From the NCBI GenBank assembly GCA_045599385.1, contig JAZRVW010000061.1:1-62991 (forward strand): a stretch of 62,991 nt of DNA, read 5' to 3'. A program made the translations under genes and the position numbers. The DNA is from F23-B02 sp045599385 (GTDB lineage Bacteria > Bacillota > Clostridia > Oscillospirales > Oscillospiraceae). Shown here in pieces: positions 7,449-15,812 of this stretch; positions within the stretch are counted from its first letter, which is position 1; the number at the start of each line of letters is the position of its first letter. Below the pieces are notes generated by a model. It was not told the origin of the DNA. It did not search any database and worked only from the letters and a program-made list of their open reading frames with translations.

Positions 7449-8753
7449 ATGCTTGATATTAAGTTTATCAGAGAGAATCCTGACATAGTAAAGGAAAACA
7501 TTAAGAAGAAGTTCCAGGACGCAAAGCTTCCTCTCGTTGACGAGGTGCTGGAGCTTGACAAGCTCAACCGTGCCGCCATCACCGAGGCAAGCGAGCTCCG
7601 CGCAAGCCGCAACAGTCTTTCCAAGGAAGTCGGAAAGCTCATGGGCATGGCAAAGAAGGACCCCTCCAAGCTTGAGGAGGCGGAAAAGGTCAAGGCTCAG
7701 GTAAAGGCAAACGCAGAGCGTCTTGCAGAGCTTGAAAAGCTTGAGGAGGAATACGCCGCACGTATTCACACCATCATGCTGACCATTCCCAACATCATCG
7801 ACCCCTCCGTTCCCATCGGTCCCGACGACAGCGCAAACGTTGAGGTTCAGCGCTTCGGTGAGCCCGTCATTCCCGAATACGACATTCCTTACCACACCGA
7901 GATTATGGAAAGCTTCAGCGGCGTTGATATGGACTCTGCAGGCCGCGTTTCCGGCAACGGCTTCTACTACCTCATGGGCGACATTGCACGTCTGCACTCC
8001 GCAGTTCTTGCCTACGCCCGCGACTTCATGATAGGCAAGGGCTTCATCTACTGCATTCCTCCCTTCATGATTCACGGCAACGTTGTTGAGGGCGTTATGA
8101 GCCAGACCGACATGGACGCAATGATGTACAAGATCGAGGGCGAAGACCTTTACCTCATCGGCACAAGCGAGCACTCCATGATAGGCAAGTTCATCGACCA
8201 GATTATCCCCGAGGAAAGCCTGCCCCAGACTCTCACCTCCTACAGCCCCTGCTTCCGCAAGGAAAAGGGCGCCCACGGCATTGAGGAGCGCGGCGTTTAC
8301 CGCATTCATCAGTTTGAAAAGCAGGAGATGATAGTTGTCTGCAAGCCCGAGGACAGCATGGACTGGTACGAAAAGATGTGGCGCTACAGCGTTGAGCTGT
8401 TCAGAAACATGGACATTCCTGTACGTCAGCTTGAGTGCTGCAGCGGCGACCTTGCCGACCTTAAGGTCAAGTCCTGCGACATCGAGGCATGGTCTCCCCG
8501 TCAGCAGAAGTACTTCGAGGTCTGCTCCTGCTCCAATCTTGGTGACGCACAGTCCCGCAGACTTAAGATGCGTGTAAAGGGCGAGGACGGCAAAATGTAT
8601 CTGCCCCACACCCTCAACAACACCGTTGTTGCTCCTCCCCGTATGCTCATCGCATTCCTTGAAAATCATCTGCAGGCCGACGGCAGCGTAACCATTCCCG
8701 AGGTGCTCCGTCCCTACATGGGCGGCATCGAAGTCCTCGTTCCCAAAAAGTAA
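7449..8753 (+). CDS. serS: Serine--tRNA ligase
   Basis: This enzyme charges tRNA-Ser (and tRNA-Sec where present) with serine. The 434-aa protein begins MLDIKFIRENPDIVKENI, has the long N-terminal antiparallel coiled-coil arm (about residues 25-105) and class II motifs, including 'PCFRKEKGAHG' (motif 2) and 'NNTVVAPPRMLIAFLENH' (motif 3). AAGGAG precedes the ATG. Only 32 bp separate it from parB and no T-box leader fits there, so it is probably read through from parAB or controlled by other means. Confidence 0.97.
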   Translation: MLDIKFIRENPDIVKENIKKKFQDAKLPLVDEVLELDKLNRAAITEASELRASRNSLSKEVGKLMGMAKKDPSKLEEAEKVKAQVKANAERLAELEKLEEEYAARIHTIMLTIPNIIDPSVPIGPDDSANVEVQRFGEPVIPEYDIPYHTEIMESFSGVDMDSAGRVSGNGFYYLMGDIARLHSAVLAYARDFMIGKGFIYCIPPFMIHGNVVEGVMSQTDMDAMMYKIEGEDLYLIGTSEHSMIGKFIDQIIPEESLPQTLTSYSPCFRKEKGAHGIEERGVYRIHQFEKQEMIVVCKPEDSMDWYEKMWRYSVELFRNMDIPVRQLECCSGDLADLKVKSCDIEAWSPRQQKYFEVCSCSNLGDAQSRRLKMRVKGEDGKMYLPHTLNNTVVAPPRMLIAFLENHLQADGSVTIPEVLRPYMGGIEVLVPKK

Positions 8754-8790
8754 GCACTAAAATTAAAATAAAAGAAAGTGAGTAAAAAAA

Positions 8791-9180
8791 ATGAAAAAGT
8801 TTCTTGAAGAGTTCAAAGCATTTGCAATGCGCGGCAACGTTCTTGACATGGCAGTCGGCGTTGTCATCGGCGGCGCTTTCACCGCAATCGTAACCGCAAT
8901 CGTTGAAAACCTTCTCACCCCCATCATCGGCCTTCTGATTCCCGACAGCACCTTTGCAGAATGGGCTCCCTGCGGCTTCGGCGTAGGCGCAGTCATCAAC
9001 GCAATCATCACCTTCATCATCACCGCCTTTGCAGTATTCCTCATTGTCAAGGCTGTCAACAAGCTTGGCGAGATGAAGAAAAAGGAAGCCGAAGAGGCAG
9101 TTGAGGAAGTCGTTGAGGAAGCAAAGCCCTCCACCGAGGAGCTGCTTGCAGAAATCCTTGCAGAGCTGAAGAGCAAGTAA
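8791..9180 (+). CDS. mscL: Large-conductance mechanosensitive channel MscL
   Basis: MscL forms a homopentameric emergency-release channel in the cytoplasmic membrane. The 129-aa protein has the N-terminal amphipathic helix 'FKAFAMRGNVLDMAVG', the glycine-rich TM1 pore helix 'VIGGAFTAIV', TM2 near residues 70-90 and a charged C-terminal helix rich in Glu and Lys. Length is near the family norm. GAAAGTGAG lies upstream of the ATG. A strong terminator follows. Confidence 0.95.
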   Translation: MKKFLEEFKAFAMRGNVLDMAVGVVIGGAFTAIVTAIVENLLTPIIGLLIPDSTFAEWAPCGFGVGAVINAIITFIITAFAVFLIVKAVNKLGEMKKKEAEEAVEEVVEEAKPSTEELLAEILAELKSK

Positions 9181-9190
9181 TTTATACATA

Positions 9191-9218
9191 AAAAACAGCC
9201 GCTCCTGCGGCTGTTTTT
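9191..9218 (+). terminator. mscL terminator
   Basis: The stem ACAGCCGC/GCGGCTGT with a TCCT loop is flanked by A5 and T5 runs, a typical intrinsic terminator directly after mscL. Confidence 0.88.
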
Positions 9219-9231
9219 ACCCTTTGAAGAT

Positions 9232-9915
9232 ATGAGAAAAAGCTTAGTAATTCTACTGCTGCTGACGGTGATATTCCTCGCCGCCTGCGGCACGGCGGAA
9301 ACAGAAAAAACGCCCGCCGAAAGCAGTTCACCCGTGCAGTCGTCAGCACCTGTCGAAAGCTCCGCTCCCGAGGAAACCCCCGTTCCGGAGGAGGTTTTCG
9401 AAGGTCCGTTTTATCTGAAGGTCAATACCGAATGCAACACCGTCACCGTCTATTCCATCGGCGAAAACGGTGAGCTCACTCCCTGCAAGGCCATGGTCTG
9501 CTCCACGGGCAGAGCAACGCCGCAAAACAGCGTGTACGACCTCACATGGCAGGGAAAATGGGAGTGGCTTGCGCTCTTCGGTGATGTTTTCGGCCACTAC
9601 TGCACGCAGATAACGGGAAACATCCTGTTCCACTCCGTACCCTATCTGGAAATGGGCAACTGCGCATCGTTGGAGTACTGGGAGTTTGACCAGCTCGGCA
9701 CCACCTGCTCTCTGGGCTGTGTGCGGCTGCAGGTGATTGACGCGAAGTGGATTTTCGACAACAAGGAAGAGATTACCGCCGTTGAGTTTTACTCCGACGC
9801 AGACCCCGGTCCTCTGGGAAAACCCTCTGTGGAGAATGTGGGCGGCAATCTGGACTGCAGAAACTGGGACCCCACGGACCCCGACCCGAACAATCCATGG
9901 AATTTCGTCGATTGA
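9232..9915 (+). CDS. L,D-transpeptidase (YkuD domain) lipoprotein
   Basis: YkuD enzymes make 3-3 peptidoglycan crosslinks or attach proteins to the wall using a catalytic cysteine. The 227-aa product has a lipoprotein signal peptide with lipobox LAAC near residue 19, then a Ser/Pro/Glu-rich linker (about residues 22-60). The catalytic domain follows, with the conserved His in 'FHSVPY' and the cysteine in 'TCSLGCVRL', matching the family S-x-G-C-x-R signature. It starts only 14 bp after the mscL terminator with a weak SD, so expression may be low or depend on a promoter inside the terminator region. An alternative is a beta-lactam-insensitive spore or wall remodelling enzyme of the same family. 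Confidence 0.85.
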   Translation: MRKSLVILLLLTVIFLAACGTAETEKTPAESSSPVQSSAPVESSAPEETPVPEEVFEGPFYLKVNTECNTVTVYSIGENGELTPCKAMVCSTGRATPQNSVYDLTWQGKWEWLALFGDVFGHYCTQITGNILFHSVPYLEMGNCASLEYWEFDQLGTTCSLGCVRLQVIDAKWIFDNKEEITAVEFYSDADPGPLGKPSVENVGGNLDCRNWDPTDPDPNNPWNFVD

Positions 9916-9946
9916 GAGCCACTTCGTTGGGCTCTCAATCGAGTTT
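9909..9946 (+). terminator. Hairpin at the end of the YkuD gene
   Basis: A perfect 12-bp stem CGATTGAGAGCC/GGCTCTCAATCG (9909-9920/9930-9941) is followed by AGTTTTG. The stop codon of the YkuD gene is inside the left arm. The T-tract is weak, so termination is likely but not certain. Confidence 0.6.
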
Positions 9947-10021
9947 TGCGTTCACGCACATATCGCTCCGTAAAACGAATTAAAATTTATTTGCCGCTTC
10001 GCGTCAAACTCTGCGAGGCAC

Positions 10022-10053
10022 AAAAAAGACACACCTCACGGTGTGTCTTTTTT
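10022..10053. terminator. Bidirectional terminator
   Basis: A GACACACC/GGTGTGTC stem with a TCAC loop is flanked by A6 and T6, between the convergent YkuD and SLH-lipase genes. Confidence 0.9.
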
Positions 10054-10063
10054 ATTTGCTGTT

Positions 10064-12115
10064 TCACACGATGTCGCGGTAGAGGAAGCACACTATCTGC
10101 GCTCTTGTGCAGGTGTCGTTGGGGCAGAAGTGAATTGCGTCCTTGCCGTAAGCCACACCGCTGTATGCTGCCCAGACGATTGCATCATTGTAGGGGCTGA
10201 AGTAGCTCACATCAACAAAGGGGCAGATTGCGAGGATACGGGGTGAGCCTTCATAGCGGTAGATAAAGGTCACAATCTGTCCGCGGGTGCACTGCTCATT
10301 GGGGCAGAAGTGGCTTGCATCTTTGCCATTGGTGATGCCCTTTTCCGCTGCCCAGATTATCGCCTTGTAATAGGGGCTGTCGGAGGAAACGTCAACGAAG
10401 GGGCAGGTTGAAGAGGTGGGCTCGGGACTGCCTGCGGCACGCCACAGGAATGTTGCCGCCTGACCTCTTGTGCAGGGTGCATCGGGGGCAAAGGTGGTTG
10501 CGGAAAAGCCGCTGACAACGCCTTCGCTGTACGCCCATTTAACCGCTTCATAGTAATACGCATTTGTGGGAACGTCCTCGAAGAAGCCCACGGGGCTCTG
10601 TGCTTCAAAGAAGCTGGCAGGAGTTACTTCAAGCCATGCGCGTCCGATTTCGGGGCAGTGTGCGCAGAGAATGTTGAGAATATTTCCGATCAGAGTAAGT
10701 GTGGTGTCGGGATATTCCTTCAGCATAACGAGGAGCTTGGGAACCAGGTTGCCCAGCATTGCGCGGAGCTGGTCGCCGTCATAGCCTGCGGCACCCGCTT
10801 CAACAAGGGACTCCATGAGAAGATCAACGGTGACGTCAACAAGGGTACCCTCCGCAATCATGCCCTTGATTGTCAGGGAGTTAATCAGCGCCTCAAGATT
10901 TTCAAGCTCGGTGAATTTCTGTCCGAAGATTGAGAGGGCCTCGGCAAGATGGTCTGTCCTGCTTCCGAGAATCGTCATGGAAATCTCTCTGAGGTCAGCC
11001 TGGAGATTGTCAACATATTCCTCACGTGTGGGCGCAAGGCAAGCTGTTATTGCGTCGATCGCTTCGTCGAAGAACTCCATCTGAGTCATGCCGCTCTTCT
11101 CGATTGCGGTTGCGGGGTTAAGGGATATGTAGTGGAAGGCGTCAATCAGGTCAAACGGGATTCCGCCGATATTCATGTTGTCCATGGTGCCGATAATGGC
11201 GTCTGCCTTAGGCTTGAGGGCATAGTAGTAGTTTCCGTCGAACTGGCGGCAGGGCAGATAATAGTCAACACCGAAGCGGCTGTGTCCCCACTTGGAAAGA
11301 CTTACGACGGGAACAATGTCGTTTACATTGACAATGTTGTGAATGTTCCAGTAAACAGAATCGCGGCAGTTTTTGTCGGCAGTACCCTGAGGCGCCTCAA
11401 AGGTGTAACAGTAGAGGTCATCGAGGTCAAAAAGCACGTTCTCGCCGAAGTCAAAGCCCTGGTCGATTTTGCCGCCCATCATATTTGCGGTGATTGCGCT
11501 GCGGCTGTAGCCTGTAAGCCAGATTTTAATATTGCCTGTGATGTTTTTTTCTGCGATGTACTCCTTCACATAGTCAAGAGCCTGGTCGCGCGCCTCTGCA
11601 AAGCCCTGATGGTCGCCGCTGTAGCCGAGTGTAAGATTGCCGGCCCACTCGTTGCCGTAGCCGTGGCCACGAACGCCGACAGCAAGCAGAGTGTACTCCT
11701 TCCCGTCGTCAACCAGCTTCTTTTCGCCAATGCTTACGCCGATGGAGTCACCCGTGGGCTCATGGGTGGAGTAGTAGTTTGCGCCAATGTTTTCAAAGCC
11801 GCACTTGCTCATGAGGTCAATGAAATTCTTGTTCGCAACAGACCAGTCACCCTCTACGGTAACGCTCAGGGAGCGTACCATATCCATGGTCATCTTTGCA
11901 AGCTCGTGGTTGTACTCATAACCGGAATGGGTAAAGTATTCGTCGCTGTAGGTAAAGTGGTAGCTGGGATCCGTGTCACTCAGAAAGTGGAGCGATGCCA
12001 GGTATTTGTACTCGCCCGTTATGGTTTCATACTCTTCAGACGGACTCGCGAATGCGGTTGCGCAAAGGCCGAAAACCATTACAACACACAGAAAAAGACA
12101 TAGTAATTTCTTCAT
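10064..12115 (-). CDS. Secreted lipase-like alpha/beta-hydrolase with three C-terminal SLH domains
   Basis: This is a surface-anchored putative lipase or esterase. The 683-aa protein starts with a Sec signal peptide (about residues 1-24, cleavage near AFAS). Residues about 30-320 resemble the class-3 lipase-like alpha/beta-hydrolase fold: the nucleophile elbow is TGYSRSA around Ser204, a GxSxS variant of GxSxG, after strand 'NIKIWL'. A helical middle (about 320-500) follows. The last 180 residues are three SLH repeats with 'PFVDVS', 'AIIWAAEKGITNG' and 'TRGQIVTF' motifs, which bind pyruvylated secondary wall polymer. Three SLH repeats also end the CAP protein at 52589. The substrate is unknown. 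It has its own promoter and a terminator at 10022. Confidence 0.8.
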   Translation of the reverse strand: MKKLLCLFLCVVMVFGLCATAFASPSEEYETITGEYKYLASLHFLSDTDPSYHFTYSDEYFTHSGYEYNHELAKMTMDMVRSLSVTVEGDWSVANKNFIDLMSKCGFENIGANYYSTHEPTGDSIGVSIGEKKLVDDGKEYTLLAVGVRGHGYGNEWAGNLTLGYSGDHQGFAEARDQALDYVKEYIAEKNITGNIKIWLTGYSRSAITANMMGGKIDQGFDFGENVLFDLDDLYCYTFEAPQGTADKNCRDSVYWNIHNIVNVNDIVPVVSLSKWGHSRFGVDYYLPCRQFDGNYYYALKPKADAIIGTMDNMNIGGIPFDLIDAFHYISLNPATAIEKSGMTQMEFFDEAIDAITACLAPTREEYVDNLQADLREISMTILGSRTDHLAEALSIFGQKFTELENLEALINSLTIKGMIAEGTLVDVTVDLLMESLVEAGAAGYDGDQLRAMLGNLVPKLLVMLKEYPDTTLTLIGNILNILCAHCPEIGRAWLEVTPASFFEAQSPVGFFEDVPTNAYYYEAVKWAYSEGVVSGFSATTFAPDAPCTRGQAATFLWRAAGSPEPTSSTCPFVDVSSDSPYYKAIIWAAEKGITNGKDASHFCPNEQCTRGQIVTFIYRYEGSPRILAICPFVDVSYFSPYNDAIVWAAYSGVAYGKDAIHFCPNDTCTRAQIVCFLYRDIV

Positions 12116-12152
12116 ATTCTTTCCCCCTGATTATATAGAATGTTCGTGTATT

Positions 12153-12180
12153 ATTATACAGCTTGTCGAACAAAATGCAA
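12153..12180 (-). promoter_or_regulatory. Putative promoter of the SLH-lipase gene
   Basis: On the minus strand TTGCAT (12175-12180), a 16-bp spacer, and TATAAT (12153-12158). Short TGTTCG/CGAACA arms lie on either side of the -10, a possible operator of low certainty. Confidence 0.5.
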
Positions 12181-12181
12181 C

Positions 12182-12210
12182 AAAAAAGACGCCAACTGGC
12201 GTCATTTTTT
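12182..12210. terminator. Terminator after the ECF S component
   Basis: A GACGCC/GGCGTC stem with an AACT loop is flanked by A6 and T6. It lies just downstream of the minus-strand ECF gene and upstream of the SLH-lipase promoter. Confidence 0.85.
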
Positions 12211-12239
12211 GTGTTTTTCGAACTATTTCAAATGATTTT

Positions 12240-12743
12240 TTAAATATTTCTGATGTTGGGGGATTTTGAAATCGTTCCGTAGAGGGTGATACCGCCGACG
12301 GCACCGAAGGCAGCCTGAATGAGATTTGTCGGCAAATCGCCAAGGGCCGCCATGCCGTATTTCAGTACGAAGCAGTCATAGCAGAAGTAGCCGGCAATCA
12401 TGATAAGCTCCGCGATTAACGCGGCCGGCAGCGCATTGCGCGCTGGCTTGTGTCTGCTGCATTTTTTCAGAACAAAAGCTGCGGTGATCGCCATCAGCGC
12501 CTTTATCACAAAGGTTGCGGGCGCATACAGCGCGTAGCCTGCAAGCAAATCCGCAATGGCGGAGCCGAGTCCCGCCGCAAACGCTCCCCACCGGGAGCCG
12601 AGGAGAAAGGCTCCCAGAAGCACAACCGCATCACCCGCGTGGATATAGCCAATGCCCGCGGGGAAGCGCAGCATAGTTGCTCCGCAGGTGAGCGCCGCAA
12701 ACAGTGCCGAATATACAAGTTTTTTTACGGTGTTATCTTTCAT
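12240..12743 (-). CDS. ECF transporter S component, substrate unknown
   Basis: S components are small membrane proteins that bind a vitamin or cofactor precursor and share an energising EcfAA'T module encoded elsewhere. From the ATG at 12743 the product is 167 aa with about five or six hydrophobic helices. The segment 'MLRFPAGIGYIHAGDAVVLLG' in TM1-TM2 is typical of the riboflavin/thiamine-like S-component fold. The start overlaps the end of the preceding ABC exporter by 11 bp, so the two are probably translationally coupled, although S components do not normally work with exporters. No riboswitch precedes it. Specificity cannot be assigned. Confidence 0.75.
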   Translation of the reverse strand: MKDNTVKKLVYSALFAALTCGATMLRFPAGIGYIHAGDAVVLLGAFLLGSRWGAFAAGLGSAIADLLAGYALYAPATFVIKALMAITAAFVLKKCSRHKPARNALPAALIAELIMIAGYFCYDCFVLKYGMAALGDLPTNLIQAAFGAVGGITLYGTISKSPNIRNI

Positions 12744-14469
12744 TGTTCTGTGCATTGTAGAGCTTTGCGTAAAGCCCGTTTTGTGCCAATAATTCCTCGT
12801 GACTTCCGCGCTCGGCGATTTCGCCGTGCTCCACAACGGCAATGTAATCCGCGTTGCGTATGGTGGAAAGCCGGTGGGCGATTATGATGCTGGTGCGGCC
12901 CTCGGAAAGACGGTCAAGACTTGCCTGAATGCGCTGCTCCGTGACGGTGTCAAGGGCGCTTGTTGCCTCGTCAAGAATGAGTATGGGCGGGTTTTTGAGA
13001 AATACTCTCGCTATTGAAAGCCTCTGCTTCTGACCACCCGAAAGCATTACGCCGCGCTCGCCGATATAGCTGTCGTAGCCATCGGGCATTTCCATGATTT
13101 CCTTGTGGATTTCCGCCCGCTTTGCAGCCTCGATTATCTCCTCATCGGTGGCGTCGGGGCGTCCGTAGCGGATATTGTCGCGTATCGTTCCCGCGAACAT
13201 ATAAACGTCCTGCTGAATCATGCCGATGCTCCTGTGAAGCGACTCCTGCGTCAGCTTCCGCACGTCAAAGCCGTCAACGGTGATTGCGCCCTCGTTAATC
13301 TCGTAAAAGCGCATGAGAAGCTGGCACATTGTGGTTTTGCCGCCGCCGGAGGGGCCGATGAGCGCCACGCTCTGACCGTGCTTCACCTCAAGATTTATGT
13401 TCTTCAGAACGGGCATTTTATCGTAGCTGAAGCTGAGGTTTTTAAACTCGATATCGCCCTTTGCGTTTTTCAGCTCTTCCGCGTTTTCGCTGTCCTTAAT
13501 GCGCGGCTCGGTGCGCATTAGCTCAAGGAAACGTGAAAATCCCGCCGAGCCCTGCATATACTGCTCCACAAACTGAGCAAGCTTGCGCACGGGAGTCACG
13601 AAGGTGGAAACATAGAGGGTGAAGGTCACGAGGACGATATAGTCCATCTGTCCCTTCATAATCAGAAATCCGCCCACGGCAATTATCGCAACGGGCATAA
13701 TGGAAAGGGTGAACTCCATGCCGCTCTGGAAAAGTCCCATGGCGTTATAGTAGTCAACCTTCGCCGTGCGGTACATATCGTTTGCCTCTCTGAAGCGCTC
13801 CCGCTCAACCTTTTCGTTGGCAAAGGCCTTTGCGGTACGTATGCCGCCCACAGAGGTTTCGATGGCGGAGAAAATAACGCCCGTTTTCTTCTTGACCTCG
13901 ATGTTTGCGTTGCGCATTTTAAGGCGCTGGGACAGGGTGAACCATATACACAGCGGCAGGAGAATTACCAGCACCAACGTAAGCTGCCACTGTATTGTGA
14001 ACATGAGAATGATTGCGCCCACAATGGTGAGCGTGCAGATGAGAACATTCTCAGGTCCGTGGTGAGCAAGCTCCGTTATCTCGAAAAGGTCGCTGGTGAG
14101 GCGGCTCATGGTCGTACCCGTGCGGTTTTCGTCGAAGTATTTAAAGGACAGCTTCTGCACATGGGTAAACAAATCCTCGCGCATATTCGCCTCAATACGC
14201 ACGCCCATTTTGTGACCTACAACGGTGATGATGTAGTACATCAGGCTCTTGAGCAGATAGGCAATCACAAGTATGCCCATGACGGTGAAAAAGGTCCTGT
14301 AAAGGCTTTGGGGCAGATAGGTCTGCATGGCGTTTTTCGACACGTAGGGGAACACAAGGTCGATGACCGCAACCGTCACAGCGCAGAGCATATCAATGGC
14401 GAAAAGCCGTTTTTCGTCCTTAATGTACGATATGAAAATTTTAAGCGGTGACTGTGTGTAGTCTTTCAT
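12733..14469 (-). CDS. ABC exporter, fused permease and ATPase
   Basis: This is a half-transporter of the multidrug/lipid exporter type. From ATG 14469 it is 578 aa: six membrane helices in residues about 15-310 (ABC_membrane domain), then an ATPase domain with Walker A GPSGGGKTT, Q-loop 'IGMIQQDVYMF', signature LSGGQKQR, Walker B ILILDEATSALD and the His switch 'IIAHRLS'. A TTG 18 bp upstream is a less likely start; neither has a strong SD. It is first in a two-gene unit with an ECF S component. Substrate is not predictable; a homodimer is expected as no partner half is adjacent. Confidence 0.88.
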   Translation of the reverse strand: MKDYTQSPLKIFISYIKDEKRLFAIDMLCAVTVAVIDLVFPYVSKNAMQTYLPQSLYRTFFTVMGILVIAYLLKSLMYYIITVVGHKMGVRIEANMREDLFTHVQKLSFKYFDENRTGTTMSRLTSDLFEITELAHHGPENVLICTLTIVGAIILMFTIQWQLTLVLVILLPLCIWFTLSQRLKMRNANIEVKKKTGVIFSAIETSVGGIRTAKAFANEKVERERFREANDMYRTAKVDYYNAMGLFQSGMEFTLSIMPVAIIAVGGFLIMKGQMDYIVLVTFTLYVSTFVTPVRKLAQFVEQYMQGSAGFSRFLELMRTEPRIKDSENAEELKNAKGDIEFKNLSFSYDKMPVLKNINLEVKHGQSVALIGPSGGGKTTMCQLLMRFYEINEGAITVDGFDVRKLTQESLHRSIGMIQQDVYMFAGTIRDNIRYGRPDATDEEIIEAAKRAEIHKEIMEMPDGYDSYIGERGVMLSGGQKQRLSIARVFLKNPPILILDEATSALDTVTEQRIQASLDRLSEGRTSIIIAHRLSTIRNADYIAVVEHGEIAERGSHEELLAQNGLYAKLYNAQNNER

Positions 14470-14510
14470 ATTATCAGTTCTTTTCAAAGCTTATGATTTT
14501 AAGTCATCGT

Positions 14511-14633
14511 GTCATTCTGAGCGGAGCAAAGAATCCCCTCAAACCACCCTGTCATTCTGAACGAAGTGAAGAATCCCCTTATTCTTACGCTTGCCGCATG
14601 AGATTCTTCGTCGCTGCGCTCCTCAGAATGACA
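14511..14633. repeat. GTCATTCTGA repeat: half copy plus full copy
   Basis: A half copy (14511-14550, GTCATTCTGAGCGGAGCAAA...) is followed directly by a full copy of about 83 bp (14551-14633) with terminal inverted repeats GTCATTCTGA and TCAGAATGAC and inner GAAGAATC/GATTCTTC arms. The same unit recurs at five other places in the window. Confidence 0.88.
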
Positions 14634-14735
14634 GGAGTTTAAAGTTTGCCGTAGGGCTCTTCACGAATCGCCCCTGCGATGTGCGAAGCACATTTATTAC
14701 CTCTTCGCGTTTCACTATTGCCTATTGCTTTAAGT

Positions 14736-14782
14736 GAATCCCCCAGTCGCCTGCGGCGACAGCCCCCTTTAACAAGGTGGCC
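14736..14782 (-). repeat. Degenerate GGCTCCCC...GAAGGGTG-type repeat end
   Basis: The minus strand keeps the CTGTCGCCGCAGGCGACTG inner hairpin but has diverged outer parts (GGGGG on both sides). It is related to the ends of the DUF559 cassette at 20493-20942. Confidence 0.6.
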
Positions 14783-14803
14783 ATGAGCTTGCGCTAATCA
14801 CTG

Positions 14804-15241
14804 TTACACAAATTTTTCTCTTTCCATAACCGCAAGCTCGTCGCAGCGGTTGTTGAACTCGTTTTCCGCGTGACCCTTTACCCAGTGGCAGTGCAGCTCG
14901 TGAATTTCCGCAAGCTTAAGCAGCTCCTCCCACAAGTCTGTGTTGAGCGCGGGCTTCTTGTCGGCTTTTTTCCAGCCCTTTGCCCTCCAGGACAGCGCCC
15001 AGCCCTTTTCCAAAGCGTCAACGACATATTTCGAGTCAGAGTACAATTCCACGATGCAGGGCTCCTTGAGGGCCTTCAGGGCGTAGATTACGCCCGTAAG
15101 CTCCATGCGGTTGTTGGTGGTTTCCCTTTCGCCGCCGGACAGCTCCTTCCTGTGACCGTTGTACATGAGGATACTGCCCCAGCCGCCAGGCCCGGGATTG
15201 CCCGAGCAGGCACCGTCGGTATAGATTGTAACTGTTTTCAT
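14804..15241 (-). CDS. rnhA: Ribonuclease HI
   Basis: RNase HI removes the RNA strand of RNA-DNA hybrids. From ATG 15241 it is 145 aa with all catalytic positions visible: 'YTDGACSGNPGPGGW' (Asp), 'NRMEL' (Glu), 'SDSKYV' (Asp) and 'NNRCDELA' (Asp). GAGAGGAT lies 7 bp upstream of the start. The start codon overlaps the stop of a 45-codon upstream frame that is a duplicated copy of this gene's own 5' end (15238-15375), in an ATGA arrangement. Confidence 0.95.
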   Translation of the reverse strand: MKTVTIYTDGACSGNPGPGGWGSILMYNGHRKELSGGERETTNNRMELTGVIYALKALKEPCIVELYSDSKYVVDALEKGWALSWRAKGWKKADKKPALNTDLWEELLKLAEIHELHCHWVKGHAENEFNNRCDELAVMEREKFV

Positions 15242-15375
15242 GTGCAAATCCTCTCTGCCGACGGTGCCTTGTCATCCCCGAGCGGGTGCCGATTTATCGG
15301 CGAGCGAGTGGGGACATCTATCTGCGGCACAGCGAAGCGGGTGCCGCCGTCGGTATATATGGTTACTGTTTTCAT
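15238..15375 (-). pseudogene. Duplicated rnhA 5' end forming a coupled upstream frame
   Basis: This frame begins with its own GAGAG-type SD and MKTVTIYTDG, identical at the protein level to the first ten residues of rnhA, then diverges (GTRFAVPQIDVP...) into sequence resembling a small GC-rich palindromic insert (about 15260-15345, with CCGATAAATCGG). It ends in TGA that overlaps the rnhA ATG. At DNA level about 35 bp around the two starts are nearly the same with silent differences, so this looks like a tandem duplication split by an insert. It may be translated and couple to rnhA, or be a relic. Confidence 0.75.
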
Positions 15376-15423
15376 GTGCTCTCTCCGCCTAAATTTACGG
15401 GCGGCACGCAGGCCGCCCATAAA

Positions 15424-15792
15424 TTAATTATACTCCTGATACTTCGCAAGAAGAATATTATACTCCTCTTTTCCGATAATTCCGTCCTTGAGGAAGTCCT
15501 TAAGCTGTTCAAGGCGGCGGTCGTGGTCATGCTGAGTGTCCGCCTGCATACAGGTGGAGTCATAGTACTTTCTCTGCGGCTCCTCGCTCTGAGCGGGCAC
15601 GTAATTTCTCTCTTGTGCCGGCTGTGCCTTCGGCTGATAAGCAGGTCTCTGCGCAGGTGCAGGACGTGCCGAAGGCGCTGCTCCGGTTTTGGTTTCCGTT
15701 TTTGAGGCTGCGGTATTCTTTTTCTTGCTGTCGGCAGCGTTTTTCAGATAGATAAGAGCAATGATAATTATGAATATTATTATGCCGTCCAT
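15424..15792 (-). CDS. Small membrane protein with C-terminal SHOCT-like domain
   Basis: The 122-aa protein has a single N-terminal membrane helix (GIIIFIIIIALIYL), a low-complexity Pro/Ala/Gln/Lys linker (about residues 20-75) and a C-terminal short helical module 'RRLEQLKDFLKDGIIGKEEY' that matches the SHOCT pattern (L..L...G.I...EY...K). SHOCT modules are short oligomerisation elements with no known enzymatic role. It follows gyrA by 20 bp on the same strand, so it could be co-transcribed with the gyrases. The SD GGAGG lies before the ATG. Function unknown. Confidence 0.7.
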   Translation of the reverse strand: MDGIIIFIIIIALIYLKNAADSKKKNTAASKTETKTGAAPSARPAPAQRPAYQPKAQPAQERNYVPAQSEEPQRKYYDSTCMQADTQHDHDRRLEQLKDFLKDGIIGKEEYNILLAKYQEYN

Positions 15793-15812
15793 TTATCAGA
15801 AACCTCCTTGAA

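Larger units (their letters stand above)
14488..14803. other. Gene-free stretch filled with degenerate repeats
   Basis: No credible gene is seen. It holds one and a half copies of the GTCATTCTGA repeat (14511-14633) and a degenerate copy of the GGCTCCCC...GAAGGGTG repeat (14736-14782). The remainder (14640-14735) is low in recognisable signals. Confidence 0.7.

Noticed and set aside
7428..8669. A 413-codon frame on the minus strand opposite serS
   Set aside because: serS is unambiguous and fully conserved; the other frame has no SD or family similarity and is a by-product of codon usage.
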